A DNA stretch of 17,697 bases from Bacteroidota bacterium (GCA_029573365.1 JAKQGD010000067.1:1-17697); one strand, 5' to 3'; positions 1-8,027 are shown, counted from the stretch's first letter. A program made the numbers and translations. Notes: generated by a model not told the origin, from the letters alone.

Positions 1-1673
1 ATCCAAACCTTGACGATACCGTAAGGAGTAGCTCCCTCCCTGTTGGTAATGTCATCGCAGCAAAACTTAACGTATGCTCCATTGTCAGGATCATAGTCCG
101 GTGAAGATGGATTACTGGAACCGTCATTTGGATGTCCGTCAGCGTTATATGTTTTATTGCCTGTGTAACCACATCCGTCAGCATCCCTTACCGGGTCATC
201 TTCTCTTCTCAACTCCAGGTGTACAGGCGTACAGCTGTCATAAGAACCATTGTCGACAGAATTGGCAAACAACTTGGCAATACCGTCATCTTCGCCACCG
301 GTGGTGAGAGAAATGACTATGTGCTGCTTGGCTATTGCCACAGGTGCCGTCTTATCAAGGACTGTGACAGTAATGTCGTAAGTGCCTGTGTTTCCACAGC
401 AGTCTTTTGCTATGTATGTAAAGGTGTGGATGCCTTTAGGTGCACCTGTCACCAGCCATCTTCCACTAGGTACGTCGAGTCTGATACTTACCCCTACAGG
501 GCCGGTAACTGTATAGCTTGGGTTGGCATCACAATTGTCATGAAGGATATCAGGAGACGGCAGCAGGAAATTAGCCGAGCAGGTCCATGGGTCCACGCTT
601 ACTGTAACATCTTTGGCCTCCACAGTCGGGGCCTCTTCATCAGCGGCCTTAATTACTTGTGTGATAATTCTGGTTTCGCCACTACACCAGTCAAGGAGTG
701 TCCAGAGCCTGATGATTTTTTTACTGTTGCTACAAGCGGCACCGCATGCAAGAAGCTCGGTATCAGATTTTGCTGCCATCAGATTACAAACCTGGCCTGA
801 CAGTGGCACTCCGAAGACTGTAGGCCACGCGGCCTGTGTAGCCTCAAGTGTAGCCTGAATATTAGCTGCTGCGTCTGCGGCTGCGTTGTTTGGATATGTA
901 CCAGGTACCTGAGACCTGTACAATTGCTTGTAAAATTCAAATCTTTTTGCCTTGATGTATGCAAAGATGCCCGGCATAGTGACATCAGCACCACAGGTCA
1001 GAGACACATTGTTGGTGGGAGGAGTGATGTCTGCCAGAGTGACAGGATTAAACCTGTATTCAGTAACACAGGGAACAGATTTGTTTCCTGCATCGTCAGT
1101 AAAGACCCATGTACGCCTGATGATCTTGGCTCCACACGTCTGCGTAGCTATCACCTCATCAGAAAATGCGGTCTTGTAACCACCACAAGCTTCGTCCACG
1201 ACTGGCTTGGGATAGACAAGTGTGCCGGCAAGAAATGCGGCTTCATCGGTACATCTGAAAGCACACGCAGGGTCAGTATTGCCTTCAGGACACAGACATT
1301 CTACCTGTGGAGGCAGCTTGTCTTCTACTTTCATAGTGCCCCAACAAGAGTTGCCTCCTGGATTGGTCACTGTTACGGAATAGTTGCCCGGAGCCGTCAC
1401 TACCGGGTGAGTGTAAGGATTTGTGGGTGTAATACCACTCACCTTCACCCTGAATCCACTGGCCAGGAAGTCCACACCAGGAACTTCACCTTCCAGTATC
1501 ATGGATGGTCTTATCACCGCCTGACAGTCCGCATTCAGAGATACCTGTACATTGTCATTGCAGGTAATCTGGTTTTGTGCCTGACCGTCGGCATAAATAA
1601 GGAATGTAAAGAGGAAAACAAACAACCATGTCTGAATCCCCCTGGAACGGAAAAGTAAATCTTGTTTTACCAT
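1..1673 (-). CDS. Large secreted Cys-rich protein with HYR/Ig-like modules (N-terminal part, runs off window)
   Basis: Reading the minus strand from the ATG at 1673, the frame stays open for 557 codons to the window edge, so the C-terminus is missing. An in-frame TAA lies five codons upstream, which fixes this start. Residues 1-32 form a signal peptide: basic start (K3, R9, R11), hydrophobic core about 15-27 (WLFVFLFTFLIYA region), likely cleavage after GQA at 30-32. The mature part is rich in Asp, Thr, Pro and Gly and has about 23 cysteines. It shows repeated beta-sandwich-style phrases: CWGTMKVEDKLPP (110-122), WVFTDDAGNKSVPC (189-202), DWCSGETR (328-335), CCGNTGTYDITVTVLDKTAP (425-444). 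These resemble the HYR/Ig-like repeats of very large Saprospiraceae-type surface proteins that often end in a T9SS sorting domain; that end cannot be seen here. Probably an adhesin or surface protein; no enzymatic motif was noticed. The reading frame is certain, the function is not. Confidence 0.85.
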   Translation of the reverse strand, partial: MVKQDLLFRSRGIQTWLFVFLFTFLIYADGQAQNQITCNDNVQVSLNADCQAVIRPSMILEGEVPGVDFLASGFRVKVSGITPTNPYTHPVVTAPGNYSVTVTNPGGNSCWGTMKVEDKLPPQVECLCPEGNTDPACAFRCTDEAAFLAGTLVYPKPVVDEACGGYKTAFSDEVIATQTCGAKIIRRTWVFTDDAGNKSVPCVTEYRFNPVTLADITPPTNNVSLTCGADVTMPGIFAYIKAKRFEFYKQLYRSQVPGTYPNNAAADAAANIQATLEATQAAWPTVFGVPLSGQVCNLMAAKSDTELLACGAACSNSKKIIRLWTLLDWCSGETRIITQVIKAADEEAPTVEAKDVTVSVDPWTCSANFLLPSPDILHDNCDANPSYTVTGPVGVSIRLDVPSGRWLVTGAPKGIHTFTYIAKDCCGNTGTYDITVTVLDKTAPVAIAKQHIVISLTTGGEDDGIAKLFANSVDNGSYDSCTPVHLELRREDDPVRDADGCGYTGNKTYNADGHPNDGSSNPSSPDYDPDNGAYVKFCCDDITNREGATPYGIVKVW

Positions 1674-1771
1674 GGGTAAAAAGTTTTAGTTATTAAAAAA
1701 TGAGTTCATGCCCGTCGTCATTCGGGCCGAGGTCAGATCTAAATAAGATTTACTTTGTGCGGGGAATGGTG

Positions 1772-1779
1772 CAAAGGTA
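1772..1779 (-). promoter_or_regulatory. Candidate Bacteroidota -7 promoter element for the secreted-protein gene
   Basis: The minus strand reads TACCTTTG (followed by CA), an exact match to the Bacteroidota sigma-factor -7 consensus TAnnTTTG. Transcription would start roughly 7 bases downstream, giving a leader of about 90 bases before the ATG at 1673. No TTTG/TTG box is seen at the usual 19-21 base spacing upstream, so support is partial. Confidence 0.45.
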
Positions 1780-2146
1780 TATCAATTCGTATGGCACATG
1801 GATTTTCAATCCGGGGTAATTTTGGTATATTTTATTTCATAATATTCGCAACATATTCATAGTAAAAAAGCTGCTAATGTATTTTATTATATCTGTCAGC
1901 AGTTTTAATAATCACATGCTGGTTTTATTGCAGATGTATGTAGTCTTTTTTTATTTTTTTCACATGAAAAAATATAACCCATTTATTTCCAGTCAATTAG
2001 ATAGTTCAAAAACTGTGCCAATGCCTGTAAGAATATAAAACCTCATTTTTTAATATAGATTTCTACTTTTTACACACACCATATATTCTTTTAAAGGCAT
2101 CTTAATGTCAGAAAATGTCCTTGTTAAAGTTCATTTTTAACATACA

Positions 2147-2156
2147 GGTCGCGACC
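2147..2156. repeat. Perfect 10-base palindrome GGTCGCGACC
   Basis: GGTCGCGACC is a perfect palindrome, GC-only apart from one T and one A, inside very AT-rich DNA. It lies 46 bases before the tonB-like start codon, where an operator could sit. It may also be chance; symmetry does not extend into the flanks. Confidence 0.35.
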
Positions 2157-2202
2157 GGAATGTTTTTAAATCTCTTTTTCTGACTTTTAAAATATTCTGG
2201 AA

Positions 2203-2940
2203 ATGTATATCAACGAAATAGCATTATGGAATCGTAACAGGCATATCTACTTTAAAGCTGGTCTGGTAACTGCTCTGTTTTCTTGTTATGTTGTCATCAA
2301 CATGGAGTTTCTTAATACCAATGCCGGCATAACGGAACCCGAATACCTACCTGAAGTGTCTTCTCTTACGCTTCTGGCTCACAGCGAAGCCATCAGGGTG
2401 CCTGATCCGCCTGCCGTCAAGGCGGCAGCCACTCCTTCTTCTGCGTACGTTCCTCCCCAGATCTTTACTCCTGTAGCTGTTGATTTGCCTGTGACGACAC
2501 AACCGGACTTTCCCACCGAGTCACCAACTTTGCCACCTGTCGTATATGCCGCACCACCTGCACCTGAGCCTGCTCAAAAAGAAAACAATGAGCCGATGGT
2601 ATTTGCCGAGGAGATGCCTTTTCTGACTTCGTGCAGCCATCTGACAGGGCGAGAAAGGAATGTTTGTACCGAAAAAACCATGCTGGAACTCATATACAAA
2701 CACCTTAAATATCCGCCCATAGCAAAGGAGCTTAACGTCCAGGGCACTGTAATTATCAGCTTCGTGATAGACAAAAACGGCCAACTTGGCGAGGTAAATA
2801 TCCTTAGAGATATAGGTGGCGGGTGTGGCAAGGCCGCAGCTGTTGTAATAAAAAATCTGGGTCAATGGTCACCGGGCTATCAGAACAAAAAGGCAGTTAA
2901 TGTAAAATATTCTGTGCCTATCAAATTTGTACTGCAGTAA
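2203..2940 (+). CDS. TonB-like energy transducer (periplasmic C-terminal TonB domain)
   Basis: This 245-residue protein has the TonB layout. There is a short cytoplasmic N-terminus, one membrane segment at about residues 18-33, a Pro/Ala-rich periplasm-spanning linker at about 66-125, and a C-terminal TonB domain at about 156-245. The domain is recognised by YP at 170-171 after a helix, QGTVIISFVIDKNGQLGEV (180-198), the WSPGYQNKK turn (222-230) and the final VKYSVPIKFVLQ strand. C144, C155 and C208 fit the Cys pattern common in Bacteroidota TonB paralogues. Family role: carrying proton-motive energy from an ExbB/ExbD complex to outer-membrane receptors. No exbB, exbD or receptor gene is adjacent, so the partner is unknown. 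The linker is short, and the protein may be one of many paralogues. ATG start; a strong hairpin terminator follows about 45 bases after the stop. Confidence 0.85.
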   Translation: MYINEIALWNRNRHIYFKAGLVTALFSCYVVINMEFLNTNAGITEPEYLPEVSSLTLLAHSEAIRVPDPPAVKAAATPSSAYVPPQIFTPVAVDLPVTTQPDFPTESPTLPPVVYAAPPAPEPAQKENNEPMVFAEEMPFLTSCSHLTGRERNVCTEKTMLELIYKHLKYPPIAKELNVQGTVIISFVIDKNGQLGEVNILRDIGGGCGKAAAVVIKNLGQWSPGYQNKKAVNVKYSVPIKFVLQ

Positions 2941-2985
2941 TACATGATAAGGATTGAGGATAAAAAATGCCTTGCCAGAAAAAAT

Positions 2986-3014
2986 AAAAAGCCTGCACTG
3001 AGTGCAGGCTTTTT
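2986..3014. terminator. Bidirectional intrinsic terminator
   Basis: GCCTGCAC-TGA-GTGCAGGC is an 8-bp perfect stem with a 3-base loop, preceded by AAAAA and followed by TTTTT on the plus strand. On the minus strand the hairpin is followed by a longer T tract, TTTTTATTTTTT. It begins two bases after the 3' end of the minus-strand tRNA, so it ends that transcript, and it can also end the plus-strand tonB-like transcript. Confidence 0.9.
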
Positions 3015-3015
3015 G

Positions 3016-3089
3016 TAGCGTGGGGCGGGCATGATCCGCCGACCTTATGATTATGAATCATACGCTCTAACCAGCTGAGCTACCACGCC
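3016..3089 (-). tRNA. tRNA-Met (anticodon CAT), elongator type
   Basis: The minus strand folds into a complete 74-base cloverleaf: 7-bp acceptor (GGCGTGG with CCACGCT, first pair a G-U wobble), D arm GAGC/GCTC with loop AGCTGGTTA, anticodon stem TATGA/TCATA with loop TTCATAA, variable loop AGGTC, T stem GGCGG/CCGCC. The anticodon CAT is at 3053-3055. It lacks the initiator hallmarks (mismatched first pair, three G-C pairs in the anticodon stem). Its GTAGCTCAG...GGTTAGAGC body resembles elongator Met more than the lysidine-modified Ile2(CAT) type, though Ile2 cannot be strictly excluded. CCA is not encoded (A discriminator, then CAAAA). The T-loop is ATCATGC instead of the canonical TTCRANY, swapping the nucleotides of the 54-58 pair. 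A hairpin terminator follows directly, and a TAnnTTTG element lies about 30 bases upstream. Confidence 0.92.
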
Positions 3090-3117
3090 ATTGGCATAGC
3101 AATAATCTAAGCGGGTG

Positions 3118-3125
3118 CAAAGATA
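3118..3125 (-). promoter_or_regulatory. Candidate -7 promoter element for tRNA-Met
   Basis: The minus strand reads TATCTTTG then CA, an exact TAnnTTTG match about 28 bases upstream of the mature tRNA 5' end. With the terminator just past the tRNA, this suggests a single-gene tRNA transcript. No well-spaced -33 TTTG box was found. Confidence 0.5.
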
Positions 3126-3166
3126 AGACGTCTTTTCTTAAAAATATAAGAGGCTGCCAAATATTT

Positions 3167-4768
3167 TTACAGGTAAGTGTTCTCTATGTAACTGTACTTT
3201 TCGGGATGGTCAGTATTGTAATGAAGTCCCCTGCTTTCCTTACGCATCTGGGCGGCCTTTGTGATCAGGTAGGCTATGGTGATCAGGTTGCGGAGTTCGC
3301 ACAACTGGGGCGAGATGATTGTATTATGATACAATGTTTCTGTCTCGGTATAGAGTAGGTGGAGCCTGTCAAGGGCTCTTTTAAGACGTACATCTGTCCT
3401 TACAATGCCCACATAGCTGCTCATAATCTCTTTAAGTTCCTTGTGGCTCTGAGTGATTAGAACCATTTCCTTAGGCTCGGTGGTGCCTTCGGCATCCCAT
3501 TCAGGTATGCTTTCCATGATATGGTAACTGTCTATACAACGAGCCACATCCAGATGTATCCTGTCAGCAAAGACCAGACCCTCGAGCAGTGAGTTAGAAG
3601 CAAGTCTATTGGCCCCGTGCAGACCCGAATTGGTGCACTCACCGGCAGCGTATAGCCGGGATATGGAGGACCGGCCCATTTCGTCAGTGAGTATCCCTCC
3701 ACAAGTATAATGGCACGCAGGTACTACAGGTATCATAGCCTTCATGGGATCAATACCTAAGGATACACACTTTTCGTATATGTTAGGAAAATGAGTTATA
3801 AAAGCTTCCTTGTCCAGGTGCCTGCAGTCAAGGTATTCGTATTCGTCACCATGTATTTTCATTTCATTGTCTATGGCCCGGGCCACTATGTCACGAGGAG
3901 CCAATGAAAGCCTTTCGTCATATTTATGCATGAATTCAATACCTTTGGTGGTCTTAAGGATACCTCCAAAACCTCTGACCGCCTCAGAAACCAGAAAAGA
4001 AGGATTTTCGCCGGCAGGGTTATACAGTGACGTAGGGTGAAATTGCATAAACTCCATGTTTGACACTCTGCCCTTGGCTCGGTACACCATGGCTATGCCA
4101 TCACCTGTGGCTATGACAGGATTTGTAGTACTTTTATATACCTGCCCGGCACCACCTGTGGCCAGCACAGTAACCCTCGAAAGGAAGGTTTCTATTTCCT
4201 TGCTTTTTTTATTGAATACATAGGCTCCGTAGCATTCGATGTCGGGCGTAAGTCTCGTGACATTTCTGCCCAGATGATGCTGAGTTATAATGTCTATGGC
4301 AAAATAATGCTCATGAAAGATGATATTGGGATATTGGCGGGCCTTTTCATTAAGGGTTCTCTGGATTTCCCATCCTGTGATGTCTTTGTAATGCAGTATC
4401 CTGTTTTCGGAGTGTCCACCTTCGCGGCCTAGGTCGTAGGATCCAGCCTTGTTTTTATCAAAACGTGCACCCCATTCTATGATTTCCCTGACTCTTTCCG
4501 GCCCTTCTTTTACAACAATCTCCACGATTTTTTCGTCGCAAAGCCCGTCACCGGCGTCCAGCGTGTCCTCTATGTGTTTGTTAAAATTGTCTATATTGCT
4601 GTCCCAGACGGCTGCTACACCTCCCTGTGCGTAGCTGGTGTTAGACTCTTTTTCATTGGTTTTTGTGAGGACGGTTATTTTAAGGTCTGGTCTTTTTTCG
4701 GCCATCCTGATAGCGAACGAAAAGCCTGCCACTCCGGCACCTATGACCAAAATATCTGTTTGATTCAC
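3167..4768 (-). CDS. nadB: L-aspartate oxidase
   Basis: NadB oxidises L-aspartate to iminoaspartate with FAD, the first step of de novo NAD synthesis; NadA then makes quinolinate. The 533-residue length fits the family (about 530-540). Visible landmarks are the FAD-binding GAGVAG (10-15), NTSYAQGGVAA (43-53), HPTSLY (244-249), EAVRGFGG (262-269), PRDIVARAI (291-299), ACHYTCGGI (351-359) and GECTNSGLHGANRLASNSLL (376-395). By position H244, R292 and H353 probably form the dicarboxylate site (inferred from family knowledge). The C-terminal helical domain is intact. The start codon is GTG: an in-frame TAG lies four codons upstream and the next ATG (codon 22) would remove the FAD motif. nadA and nadC are not nearby. 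The gene is 130 bases downstream of the PorW/SprE-like gene on the same strand, so cotranscription is possible but unproven. Confidence 0.96.
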   Translation of the reverse strand: MNQTDILVIGAGVAGFSFAIRMAEKRPDLKITVLTKTNEKESNTSYAQGGVAAVWDSNIDNFNKHIEDTLDAGDGLCDEKIVEIVVKEGPERVREIIEWGARFDKNKAGSYDLGREGGHSENRILHYKDITGWEIQRTLNEKARQYPNIIFHEHYFAIDIITQHHLGRNVTRLTPDIECYGAYVFNKKSKEIETFLSRVTVLATGGAGQVYKSTTNPVIATGDGIAMVYRAKGRVSNMEFMQFHPTSLYNPAGENPSFLVSEAVRGFGGILKTTKGIEFMHKYDERLSLAPRDIVARAIDNEMKIHGDEYEYLDCRHLDKEAFITHFPNIYEKCVSLGIDPMKAMIPVVPACHYTCGGILTDEMGRSSISRLYAAGECTNSGLHGANRLASNSLLEGLVFADRIHLDVARCIDSYHIMESIPEWDAEGTTEPKEMVLITQSHKELKEIMSSYVGIVRTDVRLKRALDRLHLLYTETETLYHNTIISPQLCELRNLITIAYLITKAAQMRKESRGLHYNTDHPEKYSYIENTYL

Positions 4769-4898
4769 CTGATAAAGCTAAAAAAGTTAATACAATATAA
4801 CACGAATCTATGCCCCAAAAACGTGGGCACAATTTAAAAACTAAAACTATGAGGTTAAGTTCATTTCGGCGTCAAGCCACAAAAAATAAAATCAAACT

Positions 4899-7800
4899 TT
4901 ATTTTGATCCCAGAATCTTTGTTTCAAGAAAGGTCCTGTAAGCTGCCGCACTGCGTTCGCTGATCATTTTCCTGTAATTGGCCTGCGAAATGGGAAATAC
5001 GTCATAGGAATAATTTTCATTTGCGGTGTACTCTGCTGCATCACTTATGACCTTGCGGTAATATTCCAATGACTTTTCTTCGTTATCAAATTTCCTGACC
5101 AGAATGATCTGTGAATTTTCATCAAGATTGAGGGTGCCGTCTCCCAGCTGAAGGTTTTCCTTCCTGAAATTTTTCTTGTTGTATTCAGAAATGGCTATCT
5201 TAAAATTGATGTGTCTGGTTTCCTCCAGGTTGTATGTCACCACAGCCACATAGTGTATGGTATTTGGTTCCCTTTGATATATCTTGTCCACATCTTTTAC
5301 TTCGGTAAATGCCGTGCCGTCGCCCCCCAACAATCTTAAAATTTCCTTGGCCTTGGTCTGCTCAGGAGTCCCGGGATACAGGCTAACCACATCATTTAGG
5401 GCCTTGGCATAGGCTTCTTTTCCGTCTCTGCCTCCCAGGCACATGGCTCTCAGCAGCGAAAAACGTGCATTGTACGAGTCATCTTCGGATATGGCATTTG
5501 CTGACTGGTCTATGGCATCAAGGGCCTTTTGATATTCCTTTTTTTCAAACAGGGCATATGTGGCTCTGTAATATTTTTCGGCCTTATTGATGGAGGACTT
5601 CGACTTGTTAAAATAGTCCGGATCCGAGAGAATGGCTGTATACTTTGAGTCAGGATATTTCCTCATAAGTTTTCCTTTATAATCCTCAGCCTTTGCCGTA
5701 TTGCCGAGGTCCGTGTGATCCAGGTACAGGTAAAAATATGAATCCAGTTCATGAGAAGTTGGGCCATACCTTTCGTGCATGTTCTCCAGAGTAGAGGCAG
5801 ATTTTGCAGGATTACTGATCTTGTCTCTGAACAGTTTGCCCAGGGTAAACATGGCTTCAAGGATCTTGTCATTGGCCTCCTGTTTCCTCATAGGGTTATT
5901 GGGAAGTTCTCTCAGGAATTTTTCATACTCCTCTTTGTCAAAGTTATCTTCCTTGGCCTCTTCCTTTTTGTCATCTTTGATGTAGGCAGTTTCATCCTTG
6001 CTAAATGACGCCTTGCTGCTCCTACGCCAGTTGTCCTCCAGGGGTCGTTTACCCCACTTCTTGTCAAACTCCTCTTTTCCCTTTATCATGGCAGATTTGT
6101 TGTAGGCAAAAAAACTGCTGCTGGTATTATCTATGGTTGGCCCTCCCGTAAACAACTTGCCTTCCCTGGATGGTTGCTGAGCATCCTTGGTTTCAGGGAT
6201 TTCTTTTTTATTTCTTTTGAGCCAGCCGGGAATGACTTTTTTCTGCTCCTCCGGGCTCAGTGATGCAAAATAGAGAAGCGTGTCCTGGTACCTGATAATG
6301 CCCATATTGGTGGCAATATCCTTTAGGTTATCGACATACTTTGACACCTTTGAAAATCTTTCATCGGTTTTCAGAAGTAGGTTACGGGTAGTGTCATAAT
6401 AGTTGGAAGCTTCCAGGTATTTTTCATCAGTGTAGTACAATTCGGCTACTTGATAATAAGCCTCGGTCTTAAGCTTTTGGTTTGAGATGTTGGCATTTAT
6501 GGAATTTCTGAAGTTTGTTACTGCCTCGGCATAGTTTTTCCTGGAATTTTCGATTTCGGCAATGGTAAAATAAATCTGGTCTTTAAACTCCAGGTTTTTA
6601 TCTTCCTTGAGCATCTTTTTGAGATCACTTATCACATTTTCATGCGTCCTGGTACCACTCGAAAATCCGGATTTGGCTACAGCAAGGTCAGCCATAAAGT
6701 CCATCCTGTCTGATTTATTGTATTTCCTGGCTTTCTCAAAATAAGCAAGGGCCTTGTCATGAGCACCGCTAATCTCACTGATCTGGCCTGCTATGTAGGC
6801 GTATCTGCCTTTAAGGTTGGAGGATTCTTCTTTTTCTATGGCTTCGTCAAGTCTGACCAGAGCTTCGGGGTATTTTTGTTGCTTGATGTACAGATTGGCA
6901 TACGTAGCCGGCAACTCACCTCTGATATCGTCGCTTATAGTACCGGATTCGAGCCTGTCGAGGATGATTTCGGCTGTATACCAGTTTTCACGCTTTATAT
7001 AAGTCTTGGCCAGCCACAACAGACCATCGCTGTATGCGGTATGGTCTTCTTCCTGTTTTTTAGGTTTAGCCGGTTTATATTCTTCTTCCGTTTCCTTTTC
7101 GGTATTTGTGACGGGTTTTGAGGTCTTAACAGGCGTGGAGGGAGTCTCGGTTTTAGGGGTAGCAGATGGGTCCACAGACTTGGAGGCAGGTTCAGCTTTG
7201 CTTACTGGCAACCCTTTTTTCCTGTTTTTGGCATTTTCCTTTCTCTGTTTTTCTTTTTCTTTAATCTCACGTTCACGTTGCTTTTGACGTTCCTTTTTTT
7301 CATCAGCTTTCTTTTTGGCAGCAGCCTTTTTCTCCTCCTCCTTGGTGCGGGCGACCTCCTCCTTTTGCTCTTTCAGCTCTTTTTTCTTTTCTTCCCGTTC
7401 CTCAGCTTTTTCCTTCTGCTCTTGTTCCCGGGCCTTTTTGGCAGCCTTTCCGGTGGGCTTTTTACTTTTATAATTGCGGCCATAAGGATTACCGGGATTG
7501 AAGTCTTCCTGAAAATATTCCAGTGTTTCTTCGGCGGTTTCGTATTCCTGCTTGAGATACTGAGCCTTGGCCATCATCACATAACAATCATCTACCCAGT
7601 CACTGAGTTCGTGCAGAGCCGACACTATGCTCACTTTCTCGATGATCTTATCCATCTCTGCCTTGACCATCTTGGGATTGTCTACGGATATAAAATCTTC
7701 TACCTCCAGGATCTTGTTGTAATCATCATTGTTGGCAGCCCTGAGTGTCTTCATGCTTTCCTTGAGGATTTCGCGGGAGTTCCAGTATCCGTTGTAGAGA

Positions 7801-7925
7801 GCGGTGGTATTGTGGTAAAATTTTCCGAATTTGGTTGTTTCGCCCCTTTTTTTTGTGGTCACGCACGAAATGGTCAGCGTGACTGCTGCCAGAGAGATCA
7901 GACCATATATAAGTATCTTGTGCAA
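4899..7925 (-). CDS. porW: PorW/SprE-like TPR lipoprotein (type IX secretion/gliding)
   Basis: This is a 1008-residue lipoprotein. A signal peptide (1-20) ends at LTISC with C21 as the probable lipid-modified residue. The start codon is TTG: an in-frame TAA lies three codons upstream and no nearby ATG keeps the signal peptide. The segment after the lipobox (FYHNTTALYNGYWNSREILK, 36-55) matches the opening I know from Bacteroidota PorW/SprE proteins, which couple the T9SS core to other envelope parts and are needed for secretion and gliding in Porphyromonas and Flavobacterium. Helical TPR-like pairs lie at about 84-145 and again from about 300 onward (for example 340-400, 470-520, 790-850). 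Between them, about 153-293 is an extremely Lys/Glu-rich stretch followed by a Pro/Thr/Ser segment. The last 150 residues form a separate, less repetitive domain. Known SprE and PorW are shorter, partly because of this insert. Functional assignment is by similarity, from memory. Confidence 0.72.
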   Translation of the reverse strand: MHKILIYGLISLAAVTLTISCVTTKKRGETTKFGKFYHNTTALYNGYWNSREILKESMKTLRAANNDDYNKILEVEDFISVDNPKMVKAEMDKIIEKVSIVSALHELSDWVDDCYVMMAKAQYLKQEYETAEETLEYFQEDFNPGNPYGRNYKSKKPTGKAAKKAREQEQKEKAEEREEKKKELKEQKEEVARTKEEEKKAAAKKKADEKKERQKQREREIKEKEKQRKENAKNRKKGLPVSKAEPASKSVDPSATPKTETPSTPVKTSKPVTNTEKETEEEYKPAKPKKQEEDHTAYSDGLLWLAKTYIKRENWYTAEIILDRLESGTISDDIRGELPATYANLYIKQQKYPEALVRLDEAIEKEESSNLKGRYAYIAGQISEISGAHDKALAYFEKARKYNKSDRMDFMADLAVAKSGFSSGTRTHENVISDLKKMLKEDKNLEFKDQIYFTIAEIENSRKNYAEAVTNFRNSINANISNQKLKTEAYYQVAELYYTDEKYLEASNYYDTTRNLLLKTDERFSKVSKYVDNLKDIATNMGIIRYQDTLLYFASLSPEEQKKVIPGWLKRNKKEIPETKDAQQPSREGKLFTGGPTIDNTSSSFFAYNKSAMIKGKEEFDKKWGKRPLEDNWRRSSKASFSKDETAYIKDDKKEEAKEDNFDKEEYEKFLRELPNNPMRKQEANDKILEAMFTLGKLFRDKISNPAKSASTLENMHERYGPTSHELDSYFYLYLDHTDLGNTAKAEDYKGKLMRKYPDSKYTAILSDPDYFNKSKSSINKAEKYYRATYALFEKKEYQKALDAIDQSANAISEDDSYNARFSLLRAMCLGGRDGKEAYAKALNDVVSLYPGTPEQTKAKEILRLLGGDGTAFTEVKDVDKIYQREPNTIHYVAVVTYNLEETRHINFKIAISEYNKKNFRKENLQLGDGTLNLDENSQIILVRKFDNEEKSLEYYRKVISDAAEYTANENYSYDVFPISQANYRKMISERSAAAYRTFLETKILGSK

Positions 7926-7964
7926 AATATATTATCGTTTTTATTAATATTTAAAACGTGGAGG

Positions 7965-7972
7965 CAAAGATA
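7965..7972 (-). promoter_or_regulatory. Candidate -7 promoter element for the PorW/SprE-like gene
   Basis: The minus strand reads TATCTTTG, an exact TAnnTTTG match about 40 bases upstream of the TTG start at 7925. With the element at 8028-8035 it forms a back-to-back promoter pair in the 157-base divergent intergenic region. The -33 box is not clear. Confidence 0.5.
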
Positions 7973-8027
7973 AATCGTTATTTTGTTAATTAAATACTAA
8001 TTTTAAAGCCTCTAAGAATTTAATAAC

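Larger units (their letters stand above)
1674..2202. other. AT-rich divergent intergenic region
   Basis: About 530 bases separate the divergent starts of the secreted-protein gene (minus) and the tonB-like gene (plus). I see no credible coding frame or RNA gene. The stretch from about 1790 to 2200 is strongly AT-rich with many A and T runs. It holds one candidate minus-strand promoter element (1772-1779) and a GC-rich palindrome (2147-2156). I could not find a convincing TAnnTTTG element for the plus-strand gene. Confidence 0.6.

Noticed and set aside
132..800. Plus-strand open frame of 222 codons rich in Cys, His and Ser
   Set aside because: It lies opposite the continuous minus-strand secreted-protein frame, has no recognisable domain, and its odd composition is what antisense reading of Thr/Asp/Cys-rich modules gives.
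924..1658. Plus-strand open frame of 244 codons
   Set aside because: Also antisense to the secreted-protein gene, which has a proper signal peptide and repeat modules; this frame has no family features.
4811..4829. Hairpin TGCCC...GGGCA between the PorW/SprE-like gene and nadB, considered as a terminator
   Set aside because: Only a 5-bp stem with a 9-base loop and no T tract on the minus strand, so it does not qualify as an intrinsic terminator.
7278..7973. Plus-strand 231-codon frame that looks like a very hydrophobic membrane protein (Phe/Leu-rich)
   Set aside because: It is the complement of the Lys/Glu-rich insert (AAG/GAA codons read as CTT/TTC), a typical artefact; it also runs across the signal peptide and promoter region of the PorW/SprE-like gene.
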